From assembly GCA_000226015.1 (NCBI GenBank), contig JH154707.1:17262-66429 (forward strand): 49,168 nt of DNA. The letters run 5' to 3'. Positions 1 to 13,900 of this stretch are shown here, one piece after another. Positions within the stretch are counted from its first letter, which is position 1; each line of letters begins with the position of its first letter. The notes beneath the pieces were generated by a model. It searched no databases and was not told the DNA's origin. It saw only the letters and a program-made list of their open reading frames with translations. Origin of the DNA: Mnemiopsis leidyi. Its lineage: Eukaryota; Ctenophora; Tentaculata; Lobata; Bolinopsidae. The translations under genes and the position numbers were made by a program.

Positions 1-348
1 AAGCCGGCAACAATGCTTTACAGAACATAAAAGGTCTAAGATGCTCCAGTAGAAATAGAGAGAACCACATTAATTACATGGAGCCTGATTTTGACGATTA
101 GCGGTCAATTGATTTAATTTAGCTACATAATTGGGAACCCTTTTTTACCGTTTTATTTATTATTCATTGCAGTGATATCTTTGTGCTGAATTCAAGCAAC
201 CGTGTTTAGTTTTACATTTTTCATTTTCATTTTCACTTTCACTTTGACAGTTTCATATTGCACATGATTTATTAAATTTTTTCTCTTTCTTACCATGTAA
301 TAAAATTTAAGTATGATCTCTATTTATATTATATTTGATGGCCCTTAG
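1..348. other. No gene seen; AT-rich intronic DNA
   Basis: The stretch upstream of the acyltransferase ORF is AT-rich, with short pyrimidine-rich repeats such as tttcattttcattttcac at ~218-240. No ORF or exon of either flanking gene was recognised. Confidence 0.6.
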
Positions 349-1419
349 ATGCCAGCCCGGTTAGGGCAATCAATCAATCAATCAATCAGCTACCTGGTAA
401 GAAGACCTGACGGTTACAACTTGCTGCTCATAGTGCATCACTCCATCGCGGACGGATCAACTACTTTCAGAATGCTGAATGAGGTGTTGAGACAGTACGA
501 TCTCCTAATCTCTGGAGAACCCGTTGATCTCAGTCCGGATAATGTTCTGCCATCGGGAGAGGTTTTGTCCAAGTACAGAGAGAATCCGGAGTTGGTCAAG
601 CAAATGGTGGAGGAGAGAATAGCGAGAGCTCGAGATCAACCAATTCTTTTTCCATTGAATAAAAAAGAGTTGTCGGGTAAATGTCGAACACTCCGCGCAA
701 CGGGTACACGAGATGGGTTTTTGAAATTGAAAGAACTCTGCAAAGAACTGAGAATAACCATTGGGGCATACAGCTTTGCGGTTCTGACACTTGCTCAAGC
801 AGCTGTATACATCCGGAGAAGTGGAAATCAGATCCCGGAAGATGGTATCCCGAGAATCTACAAGGATATTTTGGTAAACTTGAGAGATCATTTAACGCCC
901 AGTCCAGGAGAGTGTTACATGCTATACATTGCATACCCTGAAGTATCTTCCTCCCTAGACAGAAACGCTTCCTTATTCGACACGGCCAAAGATATGTCCA
1001 AAAAGGTACAAAGTATCTTAAAAGATGGGAAACTTCCATATTTCCTTGCATTCGAAGAGGAGCTTCATACCGGGGTGTACTCCAAGTTTTTCAACTCTCT
1101 TGCGGAGGGAACAGCAGCTGAGTTTACACCCAGTAACCAGGGCTTGTACAAACATCCCACAAAATTCAGCTGGGGGCAGATCGTGTCTTCACATACTTTG
1201 GGAGGATCCTGGTGTCCGCATGTAGCAAACCAGGTTGTCCTGTATCAGTGTGTGAGCGGTGCGATGTGTTACACCATAGTGGGCTGTGATGGAGAAGAGA
1301 ACACCAGAGATAACGAGGAGGTTTTCGATTTGTTTGTTTACGTCATGGAGAATTCAGATCTGGCGGATTGCAGAACTAATCTGATGGACTTGGTGAATTT
1401 CGATTTGAAGGCAACATAA
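349..1419 (+). CDS. Condensation/O-acyltransferase-like protein, 5' end missing
   Basis: The 356-codon ORF has the hallmarks of the CoA-dependent acyltransferase/condensation superfamily: HHSIADG (residues 30-36, the HHxxxDG catalytic motif), VNLRDHL (176-182) and FSWG (273-276, equivalent to DFGWG). Related proteins acylate alcohols or amines, or form ester/amide bonds. The family normally has ~120 residues before HHxxxDG, but here only 29 exist. Of these, QSINQSIS comes from an (AATC)n simple repeat, so the annotated ATG at 349 is doubtful. A splice acceptor (aatcag) just before YLVRRPDG at ~390 is more likely, with earlier exons left of the window, or the copy is 5'-truncated. It lies on the strand opposite MYCBP2, inside the intron after the DOC exon. 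Substrate unknown. Confidence 0.7.
   Translation: MPARLGQSINQSISYLVRRPDGYNLLLIVHHSIADGSTTFRMLNEVLRQYDLLISGEPVDLSPDNVLPSGEVLSKYRENPELVKQMVEERIARARDQPILFPLNKKELSGKCRTLRATGTRDGFLKLKELCKELRITIGAYSFAVLTLAQAAVYIRRSGNQIPEDGIPRIYKDILVNLRDHLTPSPGECYMLYIAYPEVSSSLDRNASLFDTAKDMSKKVQSILKDGKLPYFLAFEEELHTGVYSKFFNSLAEGTAAEFTPSNQGLYKHPTKFSWGQIVSSHTLGGSWCPHVANQVVLYQCVSGAMCYTIVGCDGEENTRDNEEVFDLFVYVMENSDLADCRTNLMDLVNFDLKAT
370..389. repeat. (AATC)n microsatellite at the acyltransferase ORF start
   Basis: There are five AATC units. They are translated as part of the ORF only if the ATG at 349 is used, which argues against that start. Confidence 0.85.
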
Positions 1420-1516
1420 ATCCAGGACTAAGGAGTTTAAGATATTTTCTGACATAGAGCAAAACGAACTAAATAACGAATTGATAATTTGAGATTTCTG
1501 CGTTTAAATCCTATTT

Positions 1517-1545
1517 GCATATATATTTATATATATATATATATA
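1517..1545. repeat. (TA)n microsatellite
   Basis: A run of alternating T and A follows the acyltransferase ORF, in the MYCBP2 DOC intron. Confidence 0.9.
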
Positions 1546-1722
1546 AGATTTAGTCCTGTCCAAGCTTTTGATTTAATACTGTGAAAGGCCCGTAAATCTG
1601 CATAGAAATTAGCAATACATGTATAAAAAATTGTTTTACTTTTCTTGTTAAAAAAAAATCAAGCTCCATATATGCTAGAATTACACTGAGAACTTCATCG
1701 ACAACAAAAATCCCAAAAATAC

Positions 1723-1963
1723 CTGATTCCCAAAAGGTGTCGGTCTTCTTATCGTGAAGATAAGGAATGAGAGAATCTCGGGACGAGACGGTCAGTTCAA
1801 CATCAGCTATCTCCACAGATCTGTGGAAGCTTGGTAGCGGAGTCGGACTTTCTCGGCGACTAGCACTGGTAAGAAGACGGTGTATGTGGCTGAAAACTTG
1901 GGAATCCTGGAGGAACTTGTGGTCTTCTGGTCTGAACTCCAAGTTCCAACAAGATATCGCTAC
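1723..1963 (-). CDS. MYCBP2: MYCBP2 exon: start of DOC domain
   Basis: This 241-nt exon reads VAISCWNLEFRPEDHKFLQD, then VEIADVELTVSSRDSLIPYL, then HDKKTDTFWES. It matches the family segment CCWNLRFKPEDHEFL and the DOC/APC10-like start VSSRQ...TETFWESGDEDK. The exon ends after one base of the Gly codon at a gtattt donor. The remainder of DOC, the RING-H2 and the C-terminal Cys domain are not between 1 and 1722. They must lie left of the window unless the gene is truncated here. Confidence 0.95.
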
Positions 1964-4900
1964 CTGGAGGGTAGGAGCGATGTTATCTAAGTTGTAAAAT
2001 TAAGTTCGAGTCATATAGTCATAGTTATTGCCATGCCAATAACTCCAATAGAGATTTTCAGAAACTTCAATTTGTAACCCCGGCGTGCTTTAAGGTAGTT
2101 TTAGTCTATAACTCCGATAACTAATAAAGTTAACATGTAATCACTGCACCTTCTGAATATGAGAGCCAGCAGGAAGCCGAGGCAGCAAGTCCGACAGAGA
2201 CTGCATGACGCCCCTGAAAGCAGCACTGACACAACTGTCGTAGCACTTGATGCTGCTGCTGATTGGGTGCTGGCAGATTGGGAGAAGGCCTCCTTTCTGT
2301 CGGGCCTGTAAGTTAGGAGGAGTCAGTTCAGGAGAGGTCGTTAATTTCGTCAATATGATTACCTAATTATTGATTAACAGGTTTGGGTATTGGAGGGGAT
2401 AACTTCATGACGGGAAATAACTCTTAATGCCTGTATAGGCATGAAATATATCTACACAAATGAAACAAGATATACAAATATTCTAACTAAGATACTAGAT
2501 TTGAGGCAATACCTCCGGCGAGGTAGGATCAGGTAGGAGACCCATGTAAAGTCTCCACAAAACACTGTGTAGGATGGGAAGGGAAGAGACGGTCTTGAGC
2601 AGCCAGTCGGCCGCTTGTAGACCTTGTGAGACCAGCCACGCTTTCTCTACACCTCTGATTAGTTCTTCCTCGAGATCTTGGAGCGGCTGTTTCTGTAAGG
2701 TTGGGTTTAGGTAAGTAGGTAAGTGCACACAGTAACGTATCTTGTCTGAAACAACTTTACAATTTGAGAAGTTCTTATCAGTGTTATTTTATTCATTTAT
2801 ATGGCTATATGTATAGCATTTATATGATAAAAACCTTCAAAAACAAACTTGATTTTGCAACCTGAGACATGAAGCCAAAGAGCCAGCCGCGATCAAGAGA
2901 TATGACTGTAGCTAGCTTCTTCAATTGTGGAGAAGGATTTTGTAGGATGTTGGAGCGATTGGGATCTGACTGTAAAATTATGTTTTGTTTAAGTCAATTC
3001 ATTAAAATTCTGATGTGATAGATTTCACAACATTGACAAATCTAATTGGATACTGAACTTTAGATTTTCTACATTTCCTACGAATTAAGGCTATACGATA
3101 AAAGGTTAGCTTTGGGTACTTTTCTCTCGATGAAAGGTGAACACAAAGACGAGTATGACAAGGAAACAACTTGAATAAACAAGACGAGTATGACAAGAAA
3201 ACTACTTGAATAAACAAGACGAGTATAATGACAAGGAAACTACTTGAATAAACAAGACGAGTATGACAAGAAAACTACTTGAATAAACAAGACGAGTATG
3301 ATAAGAAAACTGCTGGAATAAACAAGACGAGTATGACAAGAAAACTACATCCAGATAAACAAGGGCCAGCCAGCGAGACAGTTACTCCACTGACCCATTT
3401 CCCTTTTCTAGGAATGGCAGCGATAGACAGAGACTTCTTGACTGGGCTCTCATTCCGACACGCAGCTATGTGCTCTGACGAGGCGAGCATGAGCGGCTCC
3501 ACTGTGGGACTAGCTCCGCGCCCTCCTTGGGAGCTCCCTGCTGCTTCTTCCCGGATTTTGGCGGATTTCGGCCGGATTTTCCCGGATATTTGGCTGTGCT
3601 CCTTTGTGTGGTAAATTGTGAATGTCATGAGGGTGGAAGTGCTGTTGATTGGAAACCTAATGAAAAATCATAAATCATAGATTAAAAAAGGCTGGAAATA
3701 TGAGAAATGGAAGTGGTGATAAATGAGCGTGCTAGGTGAGATATGTTTGTACGGCCCTGTCGGCCCTGACAATACTTACTCGGCTGCTGGGGAGGACATT
3801 TACGGACATTGAGCGGTGCATCTTGCTGCCGACAAGGGACACTCCGGGAGTTCCTGAGAACCGGGAACTCATGCAGGGAGACATGGGAGTCATGGGAGAC
3901 AGACACGAGCTGACGGAGTCACACAGCTGGAGTGATCTGAACTTGTTCTTCGTCGACTCTACGTCCGTCTGAAATTGGATCATTTACAGGCGGTCTGGTA
4001 GCAATATTTCACAAATAATTGGATAATTTTATTTTCATAAAGTAATGTATTGATTATTGGTAAATTTAGTCAAACACAAACCAAGCAATCAGCGACAAAG
4101 ATAATTCATACATGAACGTCGCGTATGCAAATCAAAATGCAGACTGGCAAACAAACTCGTTTCTGTTAATTTTAACCAAATAACTTACGTCCATGGCCTC
4201 CTCCAAGAAAGAAACATAATCCAGACTATCTGGGCTAGACACCTCCTTGATGGGAGCAAGGAAGAGGAGGAAGAGGGCGTTCTTGTAGGTGTTACTGAGC
4301 TGCTCTTCAAGGTCGCTTGTAGAGACAGTAGGGAGGTTGGGAGGAACTTCTACTGCGTACACCGCGTCTTTCTGGAGTGGAGGGATTATAGTGCACACGT
4401 TTTTTACTCCAGATGAAGAAGATATTTAGAGGAAGAAAACTAAAGAACTAGATTTAGAAGAACAAAATGTTATAAAGTTATAACAAGAATAGAATGGTTG
4501 TGAAGATTGAAGTCTGTCAGATCATTTTGATCGGAGGGATACTAACGTTAGTGTCGTCGTTAGGAAGAGGTTCCTGCTTGTAGGTCTCGACACACTCCGA
4601 ACAGAGCAGGTACCAGGTACACAGCCCCTTCCCGCCGTCCCCGCACAGCCCCGACCAGCCGCTACAGTAGATACCTTTACCGTTGTAACCCATTCCTCCT
4701 GGTGGAATGTCAGCATTAGTGGAATGTGGCTCAGCATTAGTGACTTCCACAACGAATATCTATTTTCTAATTTAGAACTTTCTAAAAATTCTGATTACAG
4801 CAATAGCAATATAAACAAAAAACACCATACTGGGACATTGTGTGTCCCTCAAAAATTCATACTGGGACAAATTCGTTCTATTTAAGGAGAAAATTAAGAT

Positions 4901-7900
4901 GATAAGCTAATTAATTTCTGAACATTACAAAAGGTTTAGCCGGGAAAGCGGACCAACTGATCCTAACTCAGTGTCCAACGTCATTGCCTATTTCTAAACA
5001 TTTATTTCCATCCATGTAAGCTTCATGACATTGTTCGTGTGACTTTATCCTAATCTTATGTTCAAATAGTTAATAGGACATTAACCAGAGCCGGTAGGTG
5101 GCAGATGAGTGAGAATGAGATAGTTACTTACCGCAGTTAGACTTGCAACCAGGGTGATGCTTGGACATGTGATAAGTTACAGGGTGGGGTACCTTCTGTC
5201 CACACAGTTCGCACTGTTCCTTTGTCTCGTCATTGTTAGCAGATTGTACTGTTTTCAGACCTGAACAGTAAGTTTGGTATTCCTGGCCAAATACTCTGTA
5301 GGGTCCAGATGATAACAATTTATGCAGGATAATCGGCTTCAGTTTCTTTTTAAGTCAATCTCCCAAATCTTAGAACGCATTTATTTTAACGGGGTTACAC
5401 GTACATTTCTTCGATCGCTTTTTCTTAGGTCTATTGGAGCTGTCTTTGTTTGAGTCGTCCGTAATTGGGGGCGGTGGCTGCAAAATTTTCTTTATGGTAG
5501 ATTGTATTAGAAAATAAACCTGGCGAAGTTTCATAAAAACATAATAATTCCGTAACGAAACTTCTGAAAAAGCTAACCTTAATCTTGGTAGTGGCACAAG
5601 TCATGATAAGATCTTTAACTGAATCCCACAACGAACACAACATACTTAAAGAAGATACGTTCTCCGGCGTGTCTTCTCCTGTAACAGACAAGGGTTTAAC
5701 AAGATCTGCGAGAATGGATGTAGAACAAATTAAATTAAAATACAGCAATATGCAGTGATGAAATAGCAGAATGCAGCCGCTGGTACGCTTCAACAATCCT
5801 GATTGTAAGAACTTTGAACCTATACCGACGTTTATTGGATGGACAGTTAAGGAGATAGGTTGAACACGTATGAGTGATAACATTGGAAGTTTTTTCGTAG
5901 CAAACTGCAACACACTTACATAGGTTGATAGAACATATAATAACAGAGAAAGAAAGTTTTACATAATAACTTGACGGTTCCAGATGTTATCAAAGAGTTA
6001 GCAATCACACGGTAAACAAGATATCAAGAAAACGTGAACAAGATGGGCTAAGAAGAATAAACGTGAACAATATGGGCTAAGAAGAATAAACGTGAACAAT
6101 ATGGGCTAAGAAGAATAAACGTGAACAAAATGGGCTGACCCTCTGAAGTGCGTTGAGTTGTGTAGCTGCTTGTACGTTTCTTGCAAGGGGCGGTCGGATC
6201 TCGAACTGAAAATCATCAGTGAAGCTTTTGATTTTGTGCATCTCTTATCTTGTCATCTCAATAACTTCTGCTCAAAAAAGGTCTAAAGATACAGAGGCAG
6301 AGAGATAAACATAATAAAGAAATTAGAACTAAATCATTAAATGCCTAAAAAGATAGTGCAGAATTCATTCGTTCCCGAATTTCAGCTAAGTGCTTACCAT
6401 AATCAGATTTCAAAGAATTGACCTTAGAATCGTGTAGCTTTGAGGGGGTGCTTTTGTGTCTTTTAAGATCTTGATGATCGCTGTCACCTTACAAGAGAAA
6501 AAGTACAACAGATTTGCATGCAAGACCACAGTAACGCAGGCGATGCTGTTATGCGATAGCAAATAGCGACAGTCAAATAAAGATTATAGCTACGCTATAG
6601 TAGCAATGCTAGAAGCTAGTAGCAGTGCTGGATAGAATGTTTTGGTTTTATAACTCACCATTTGAAGAGGGATTTTCGAATTTAATGTAGGCAGCTGCAG
6701 CCATGGCATCATCAACGGCACCATAGTGCCACAAGTAAGCTGAAATTAGGCGGAGTCAGCTGATAAGTGTCTTGCAGAAATACCTAGGAGCTGTTAATGG
6801 CAGTTCAAAAGGCAGATAAAAATACACTAACGTCTTCAATAATTACAAATAATGGCAATTCGGCAGTGTAACGAATTAACAAATATACGGAACTTGGTAC
6901 CTGCGAAAACAGTTCTGATTGTATTAGTGAGTGATTTAGAATTGACACACTTGACCTCTATGTCGTCGACAAGATCCGATGTGTCCGACAGAAATGATAT
7001 ACTGTACTCCGATCTGTATGTGAATGAGAATTCTGTCAAATTCAATCTTGATAATTCGAAATATCGGCGTTGTATTGTAATATCAGCTTGGTATAGTAAT
7101 ATCAGCTAGGTATAGTTATATGGGCTTGGTATAGTTATATCGGCTTGGTATTGTTATCAACGAAATTTGATTATCAACGAAATTATCAACGAAATTTGAT
7201 TCTAAATGTTTGAAGATTTGTAAAATGATAATAATCGGAAAATAATCGTAAGTGACAAACTCAAAGAACAGTTAAATTCTAAATGCAATTTGAGCTCGTA
7301 GTACAATCAGATGTTCTGACGGGGTCTTCCGACACGAACATATGTTTCACGGTCACACAACTCTCTATCTTGTTCTTTCTTTGTAATATTTGACAACGCA
7401 ATGCGCTCGTTTTATTTCGTTAAAAGTCGACACCAATATCAATATAGTACTAACTGTAGCGAAATTGAATATCAAATTTACATACATTATAAGTTAGAAC
7501 TCATTTTTCGACTGAATAAAATTTTGCGGCCAACACTAGCAGCTGAAATTTTGGAAATTTAAACTTCAAGTCTTGCAATTTGCACTATAGCTCACTAGCA
7601 AGTAACAAGATAATCCTGACAGTTAGGAAAATTGTTTGTTGGGGAGGTGGCGCAAATTTGTTTTGCACAGCGATTACAAGTTAGAAACGCTCTCACGGGT
7701 CAAAAAAAGTAACGACACATTCCGCTCAAGTAGCGTTAAATCAAGACTGCCAATTATATTGTCTCACTTTGCAGGGTGGGCGGTAGTCGAATTTCCGTGG
7801 GGATGTGAAGAGTTAGAGCCGTGATCGAAAACTACAGTAGGAGGGAACGTTTCTTCTTTGCTGGTTGTACGTAAAACAAATACCTGGGAAGAAAACATCT

Positions 7901-10900
7901 GTCATGTTCACAATAATTTACTGTGGTTATAATATCGACTAAGAGTAACAATATGGCAACCTATCAATTTTGAAAAGCTCAAGTCTCATCTGAATATCGC
8001 AATTAAATCATTTCAATAATTTAAAACTTAAGCCCCATTGGATACCTGGTTTGGATCAGAGTTGCTGGTAGGACTAAGGAAGACATTGAAGGGCGTGGAA
8101 ATCAGGGTATATGCAGCTGGACACTTGGTGCTGCAGTGAAGTTCGGCAGATCTTTCAGATAGCATGCCCCACAATCCCTCGCTGTTTTGCACCTGTGAAG
8201 ATATAAATATATAATAGACCGTGCATGCTTGCGCCGTTGAGGTGTTCTTAACCAAGATGAAGTACACGTGGAAAAATTAGAAATAAAAAGAGGGGAAGGT
8301 GATGAGCAGAAATTGATATAACTTTAAATTACGATAAACGTAACGAGCTACTACTAGGCCCACCCCCCCCCCCCTACTTCACAATACACTAGCATGACTT
8401 ACAGTGCGGCTGATAAGCAGAGTAGTACCAGCAGGGAGCAGACCGAGGGGAGAAGAACTGCAGGACATGGCACCTCTCAGAGTGTGCCCCGCCGCCCCAC
8501 ACTTCACAATCTCGTACTCTACTGTCGAACTCTGGTCTGTGGAGAGGTGGGCTCTTAAAAGATTTCTCTGAGTATCGAACTTGTGGCATCGCTGCCTGCC
8601 ATTAAGTTTTTCAAGGATACGTTTGAAAATGACCCTTACCTAGATTAACTTAGCTATTTTTTCGAGTGGCTTACCTGTTACGTTTGTTTGGGAATCTGAT
8701 GCTTGTTTTCGTTTTTTCCTAAAATCTTCCAGAAGTTGTTCAGATTTCTTCGTTTTAACTACTGGCTTAGTTCGTTCGATAACGCGTGTCTTCGCCGGAA
8801 TTCCTGACAAACAATATCAATCAGCAAGTCTAAGCAAACTGTGACTTGCTGACCTGCGGCAACCGCTCAAAAAAGCCTTTAACTGTCACGGTAAAAACTT
8901 TGAGGTGCTGAAAGTAAAAACAGAAAACAAAATATAAACATACCGATGGCAGCACCGTCAATATACACCGTCATTTCGTATGTTCCCGGCTGATCCGGCT
9001 CCCAGGTGATACTATAGAACCCGTTATTGTAGGACTTAGCGTCTATTAGTGTAGGTATCCTAAACGTTACGTTATCTAACGATTTGCGAAAGTATCCTGA
9101 GTTTTTATTATCCCATTGCTTATATAAGTTGTTTATATAAGTTTAACATTGTTTATATAAGTTTAAAATGTCTAGAGCCTGACGTTACATACTTTTTGAC
9201 TGTACTATCTGACTTTGGAGCCGGACTTGTCACTTCACGGATCGAATTAGTCGAATTGGCTTGATCTAGGTAGCAATTAACTATACAGAGAACGATTAGT
9301 TTAAATTTTTGTACTATTAGTTTCATGTTTTTGACATGATTTTGAGCGCCTACGCCCACAAACCTCAGGTTTTTTGATATGCTATACCGTTCTTCTTCAA
9401 AACAGTCGCTGGTCATCGGAGTAATTTGCTCATCTTCGATTACCAACTTAGATATAGCTACGTTAACCTGAAGGAAAGTTTCAAATTTAGTAGCTTTGTT
9501 GATATTCATTTACTCAAATTATTTAATTAATAGTAGTTGTTGTAAAAAGGAAAGTTTCAATGTGAAACTACTAATACATAAATTCAATAAGCTAACGGTC
9601 TGTATAGCGGGAAAGTATTAAGCACTCAACAAAATTTACGAACATTGACGGAAATGTTCAGGTACCTTAGCTCCGAGCGGGAAAATGATGTTGTTGTTAG
9701 CACTCTGAATACAACACACTACGGGATAGACCGTCCCCACGTAGTGCTCTTCTTCGCCGTCAAATATCCCTATCTCTATAAACGCTTTCGTTATCTCCAC
9801 AGATTCTGTTGGATCCAACCACCTGGGACAGCGAAATATCATGACGATCACGTGACATTACTTAACAATTAAAGTACATGTAACTTAAAATATTACATAA
9901 CATGACATTTTTTGAATATTTCAGATTTCTTCCGCGAAAAGCTGTTCTTTAATCCGCTATCTAAGTAGCTAGTAAAAGAATGACTCACAACGCCAGGCGA
10001 CCCCCACTTGTTGACTTGTTCCCTCCCATGAAGTCCTTCAGGAACCTCATCTTCTTTGGTTCTTCCTCCAAGAAAGATCGCTTCTTGAGAGCACCGTAAG
10101 AGTCGGGTAGAGAATTCAGGTATAAGCCACGTGACAAGAGTTTGGCGTGGGCTTTAAACGCGTACTGGCCTTCCTGGAGACGAGGATTTCAAATTTCTAT
10201 TGTCTTAAACTTAATTATTTTCTGCTTCTAGGACGATTATTTCCAGTTAAATTATAATTTATTTTGCTTCTAAAACGGATATTTTTGGATATGATTTCGG
10301 TTCTTCTATAATTTATTTTTAAATTTAAATATATTCTGCTTCTAGGACGATTATTTTCAGTTACGATTTTGGATCCTCTATTTATTTTCACATTCAAATT
10401 TATTCTGTTTGTACGACGATAATTATTTTTAGTTATTATATCGGTACTTCAATTTATTTTCAAATTTCAATTATTCTGCTTCTAGGATAATTATTGTCAG
10501 CAACGATATCGGTTCTTCTATTTATCTACCTGCTCCTAGGACGATTATTTTCCGTTAAATTATAATTTATTTTGCTTCTAAAACGGATATTTTTGGATAT
10601 GATTTCGGTTCTTCTTTAATCTATTTTTAAATTTTGATTAATCTGCTTCTAGGACGATTATTTTCAGTTATCATTTCGGTTCTTCTATTCATTTTTAAAT
10701 TTCAGATCTATTCTGCTTCTATAGGATGGATGATGATTCTTTTCAGTTGCTGCGGTTTTTCTATCTATTTTTTATTTCGATTCCATCTGTTTAAGTGTTT
10801 AGCCAGGACGATTTTTTTTGTTTTCATTTTAGTTCCGGAATCTTCTGACCCGAAATTTTTCTGATCCGGAACTTTTTCCAAGTGTTAATCGGATGATTTA

Positions 10901-13900
10901 CTTATGTCTTTTTGTTTATGCCAAAAGGAGAAATTTGGAACGGTATCATTGTGTGCGTGGGCCGAGATAGGTAGTGCCATTCCTAACTTCTTCAGTTTGG
11001 CACCAGGGAATTCTGTTATAGTCATATTTTATTTCGATAATTAAACTTTTGAATTCGATTGAATTGTTCAGTAGAATAAACAGAGTTAAAATACTATTTA
11101 TCAAATATCATTTTAAATCAATAAATTCAGATTAATAACATATGGCAGATATACAACAAAAACGATCATTGAATTCAGGTTATTACAATATAATCATGGA
11201 AATTTTCTTATTTGTGGACATTTTATTAAGGACGAGTCATCTAAAATCTATCATTTTTTGTCATCCAAAACCGTTTGATGCGGGAGATACAACGTTGCTA
11301 TGTACTTGTGGATAATTCAACTAGAGGTTTCAATTGTTAGTTCTCATGATGTATTAATACTCCTTACCGCACTGACACCGAGGGTTGGGTTACTAACTTA
11401 TTAAGTAAGTTAATTAAAGAATATAGTAGATCCTTACATCTCCTTCATCTTGCATCGCGCCAAACTCGAATTTAAAATTTGAGTTAATGATAAATTAAAT
11501 TTCTCCTTTTGGCATAAACAAAAAGACATAAGTAAATCATCCGATAAACACTTGGAAAAAGTTCCGGATCAGAAAAATTTCGGGTCAGAAGATTCCGGAA
11601 CTAAAATGAAAACAAAAAAAATCGTCCTGGCTAAACACTTAAACAGATGGAATCGAAATAAAAAATAGATAGAAAAACCGCAGCAACTGAAAAGAATCAT
11701 CATCCATCCTTGAGGCTCATAACGCTGGCAATAAACTTGAGCGCCTAGCAAACACATTTGCTAGAGAGTCACGACAACCCAGTGTAGTGAACGATACAGA
11801 GGAGGAGGAGCAACAACTCTCTGTTCCCAAGGAATTACGCTACAGAGGTGTTTGTCTTCCTCCTGTCAACGACCACCACGACCCCCTTGTTACGCAAGTT
11901 GTGAATAGTATTAACCAATTTGCTGATAACGTCAAGCCTAAGAAACCTAGGAAAAACCTGAGCACGGAAGAACAGAAGGCACTTGCGTGGTTACGAGAGA
12001 ACACTAGAAATGGTACATTTGGAGTATTACAAGCGGATAAAGGTGGAGCAAAAGTACTACTGACAAAGGACAAGATAGCGTCTATGATCAAATCTAAACT
12101 AGGTGACAGTAGTATTTACACTGATTTAGGAANNNNNNNNNNNNNNNNNNNNNNNNNNNNNNNNNNNNNNNNNNNNNNNNNNNNNNNNNNNNNNNNNNNN
12201 NNNNNNNNNNNNNNNNNNNNNNNNNNNNNNNNNNNNNNNNNNNNNNNNNNNNNNNNNNNNNNNNNNNNNNNNNNNNNNNNNNNNNNNNNNNNNNNNNNNN
12301 NNNNNNNNNNNNNNNNNNNNNNNNNNNNNNNNNNNNNNNNNNNNNNNNNNNNNNNNNNNNNNNNNNNNNNNNNNNNNNNNNNNNNNNNNNNNNNNNNNNN
12401 NNNNNNNNNNNNNNNNNNNNNNNNNNNNNNNNNNNNNNNNNNNNNNNNNNNNNNNNNNNNNNNNNNNNNNNNNNNNNNNNTGGTATCAACGACCGTTTGG
12501 TTTTACAAACCTGATTTTCAAATTTTTATGCCCTTTTGTCAATTTTATGTCAATTTTTTAAAAAGTCTTTTCAGTATGCGTCATTTTTCAATTTTATCGT
12601 AATTTTATGTATTAAAATTTTTGTTCTAACATATTTATTAATTTTAGTGACAATGTCTATGTAGCTGAGGATGAGGAAAATATTTCTACAATTATTTTAG
12701 CTCGTTTCATTGCCTCCGCGAACGACACAATGAAAGTGTAACTGTCCAGTTAATGATAACGGCTTTCAATAGCCGCAATCAATAAAAATTGAATATGAAC
12801 AATTTTTTTAAAAAGTTTAACGTCAGAGGCATTTGCGCCATACTTATCAGTGTCCAGCACCATCCCTTCTTACACTACCCTTACAGTTACTCGACGTAAA
12901 ATTCTCTGTACCGAGTTTGCAAATGTTCTTCTCAGCCCATCACTTCTCGTGATGATGATGACGGGATTTAGCGCAGCGTTCAGAATAGGCAACACCATTG
13001 CGGATACCACTGTCATGGTATAAAATTCATGATAATTAAACTCATCGAATCCAGTAAGAAGACCAAATATCAACGCGTAGGTAGTGTATCCAGCATTAGG
13101 AGAGTTACAGAGGACGAAGAGGGTGGACATTAGAAGAACTGTGATGGTCACATGGCGTCTATTGGAGCTGGTCGGAAACTGACCGGTTCTCTGAAGAGTT
13201 ATCACCTGGATGATACTGCTTATGATGACTATGATCACCTGACCAATAAAGGCGGCTAAATCGGGTATAAACGAGACGATAAAGAATATGTCCACTTCTA
13301 GCATTGCAAAAGATATCTTTTCAGCAAGCCCCAAGCCAATTAGGAATCCATGTACATAGAAAGTTTTCTCGTATAGAACGCATAAAAGTAGTCAATGTTA
13401 AGCCCATAGAGGACAATCCAAGGCACTGCATACAAAACACACGTCAGTTTCACCACCTTTATTTTGATCTGATAAAAAGGCTTCAATATCATGATCGTTC
13501 TAGAGACAGCCAGTACTAAGTTACAGAAAACAGAGCACCTGCAACTTATTTGTATGAAAAAGAAGGATATGATAGCGTTCACATCAAGAATCTTTAAACT
13601 GATTTTGTCTTGTGTATAAAGAAGGTAGCACACGAAGAAATGAATAGTCCCTATAGCACAAAGAATGTCCAATATGGAAATGAAAGTGTAAAGGAGAGAC
13701 ACTACTCTTAAATCCCTCCTCAAATAAAACTTGATAACGAATATGTTGAGGGAGATGGTACTGATGCTCAGGAGAATGCTCGGTGTACTGGTGTATATAT
13801 ATGTACATATATGTACAATATAGTTATGAAGTAGGGTGGTGCTGTGTGGTGTGTAGTATACCAAGATGTGCTGGAGTTTTCAGTTGTGGACATCATCGTC

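Noticed and set aside
505-1225. Several ORFs overlapping the acyltransferase on both strands
   Set aside because: They are shadows of the motif-bearing plus-strand frame and have no domain of their own.
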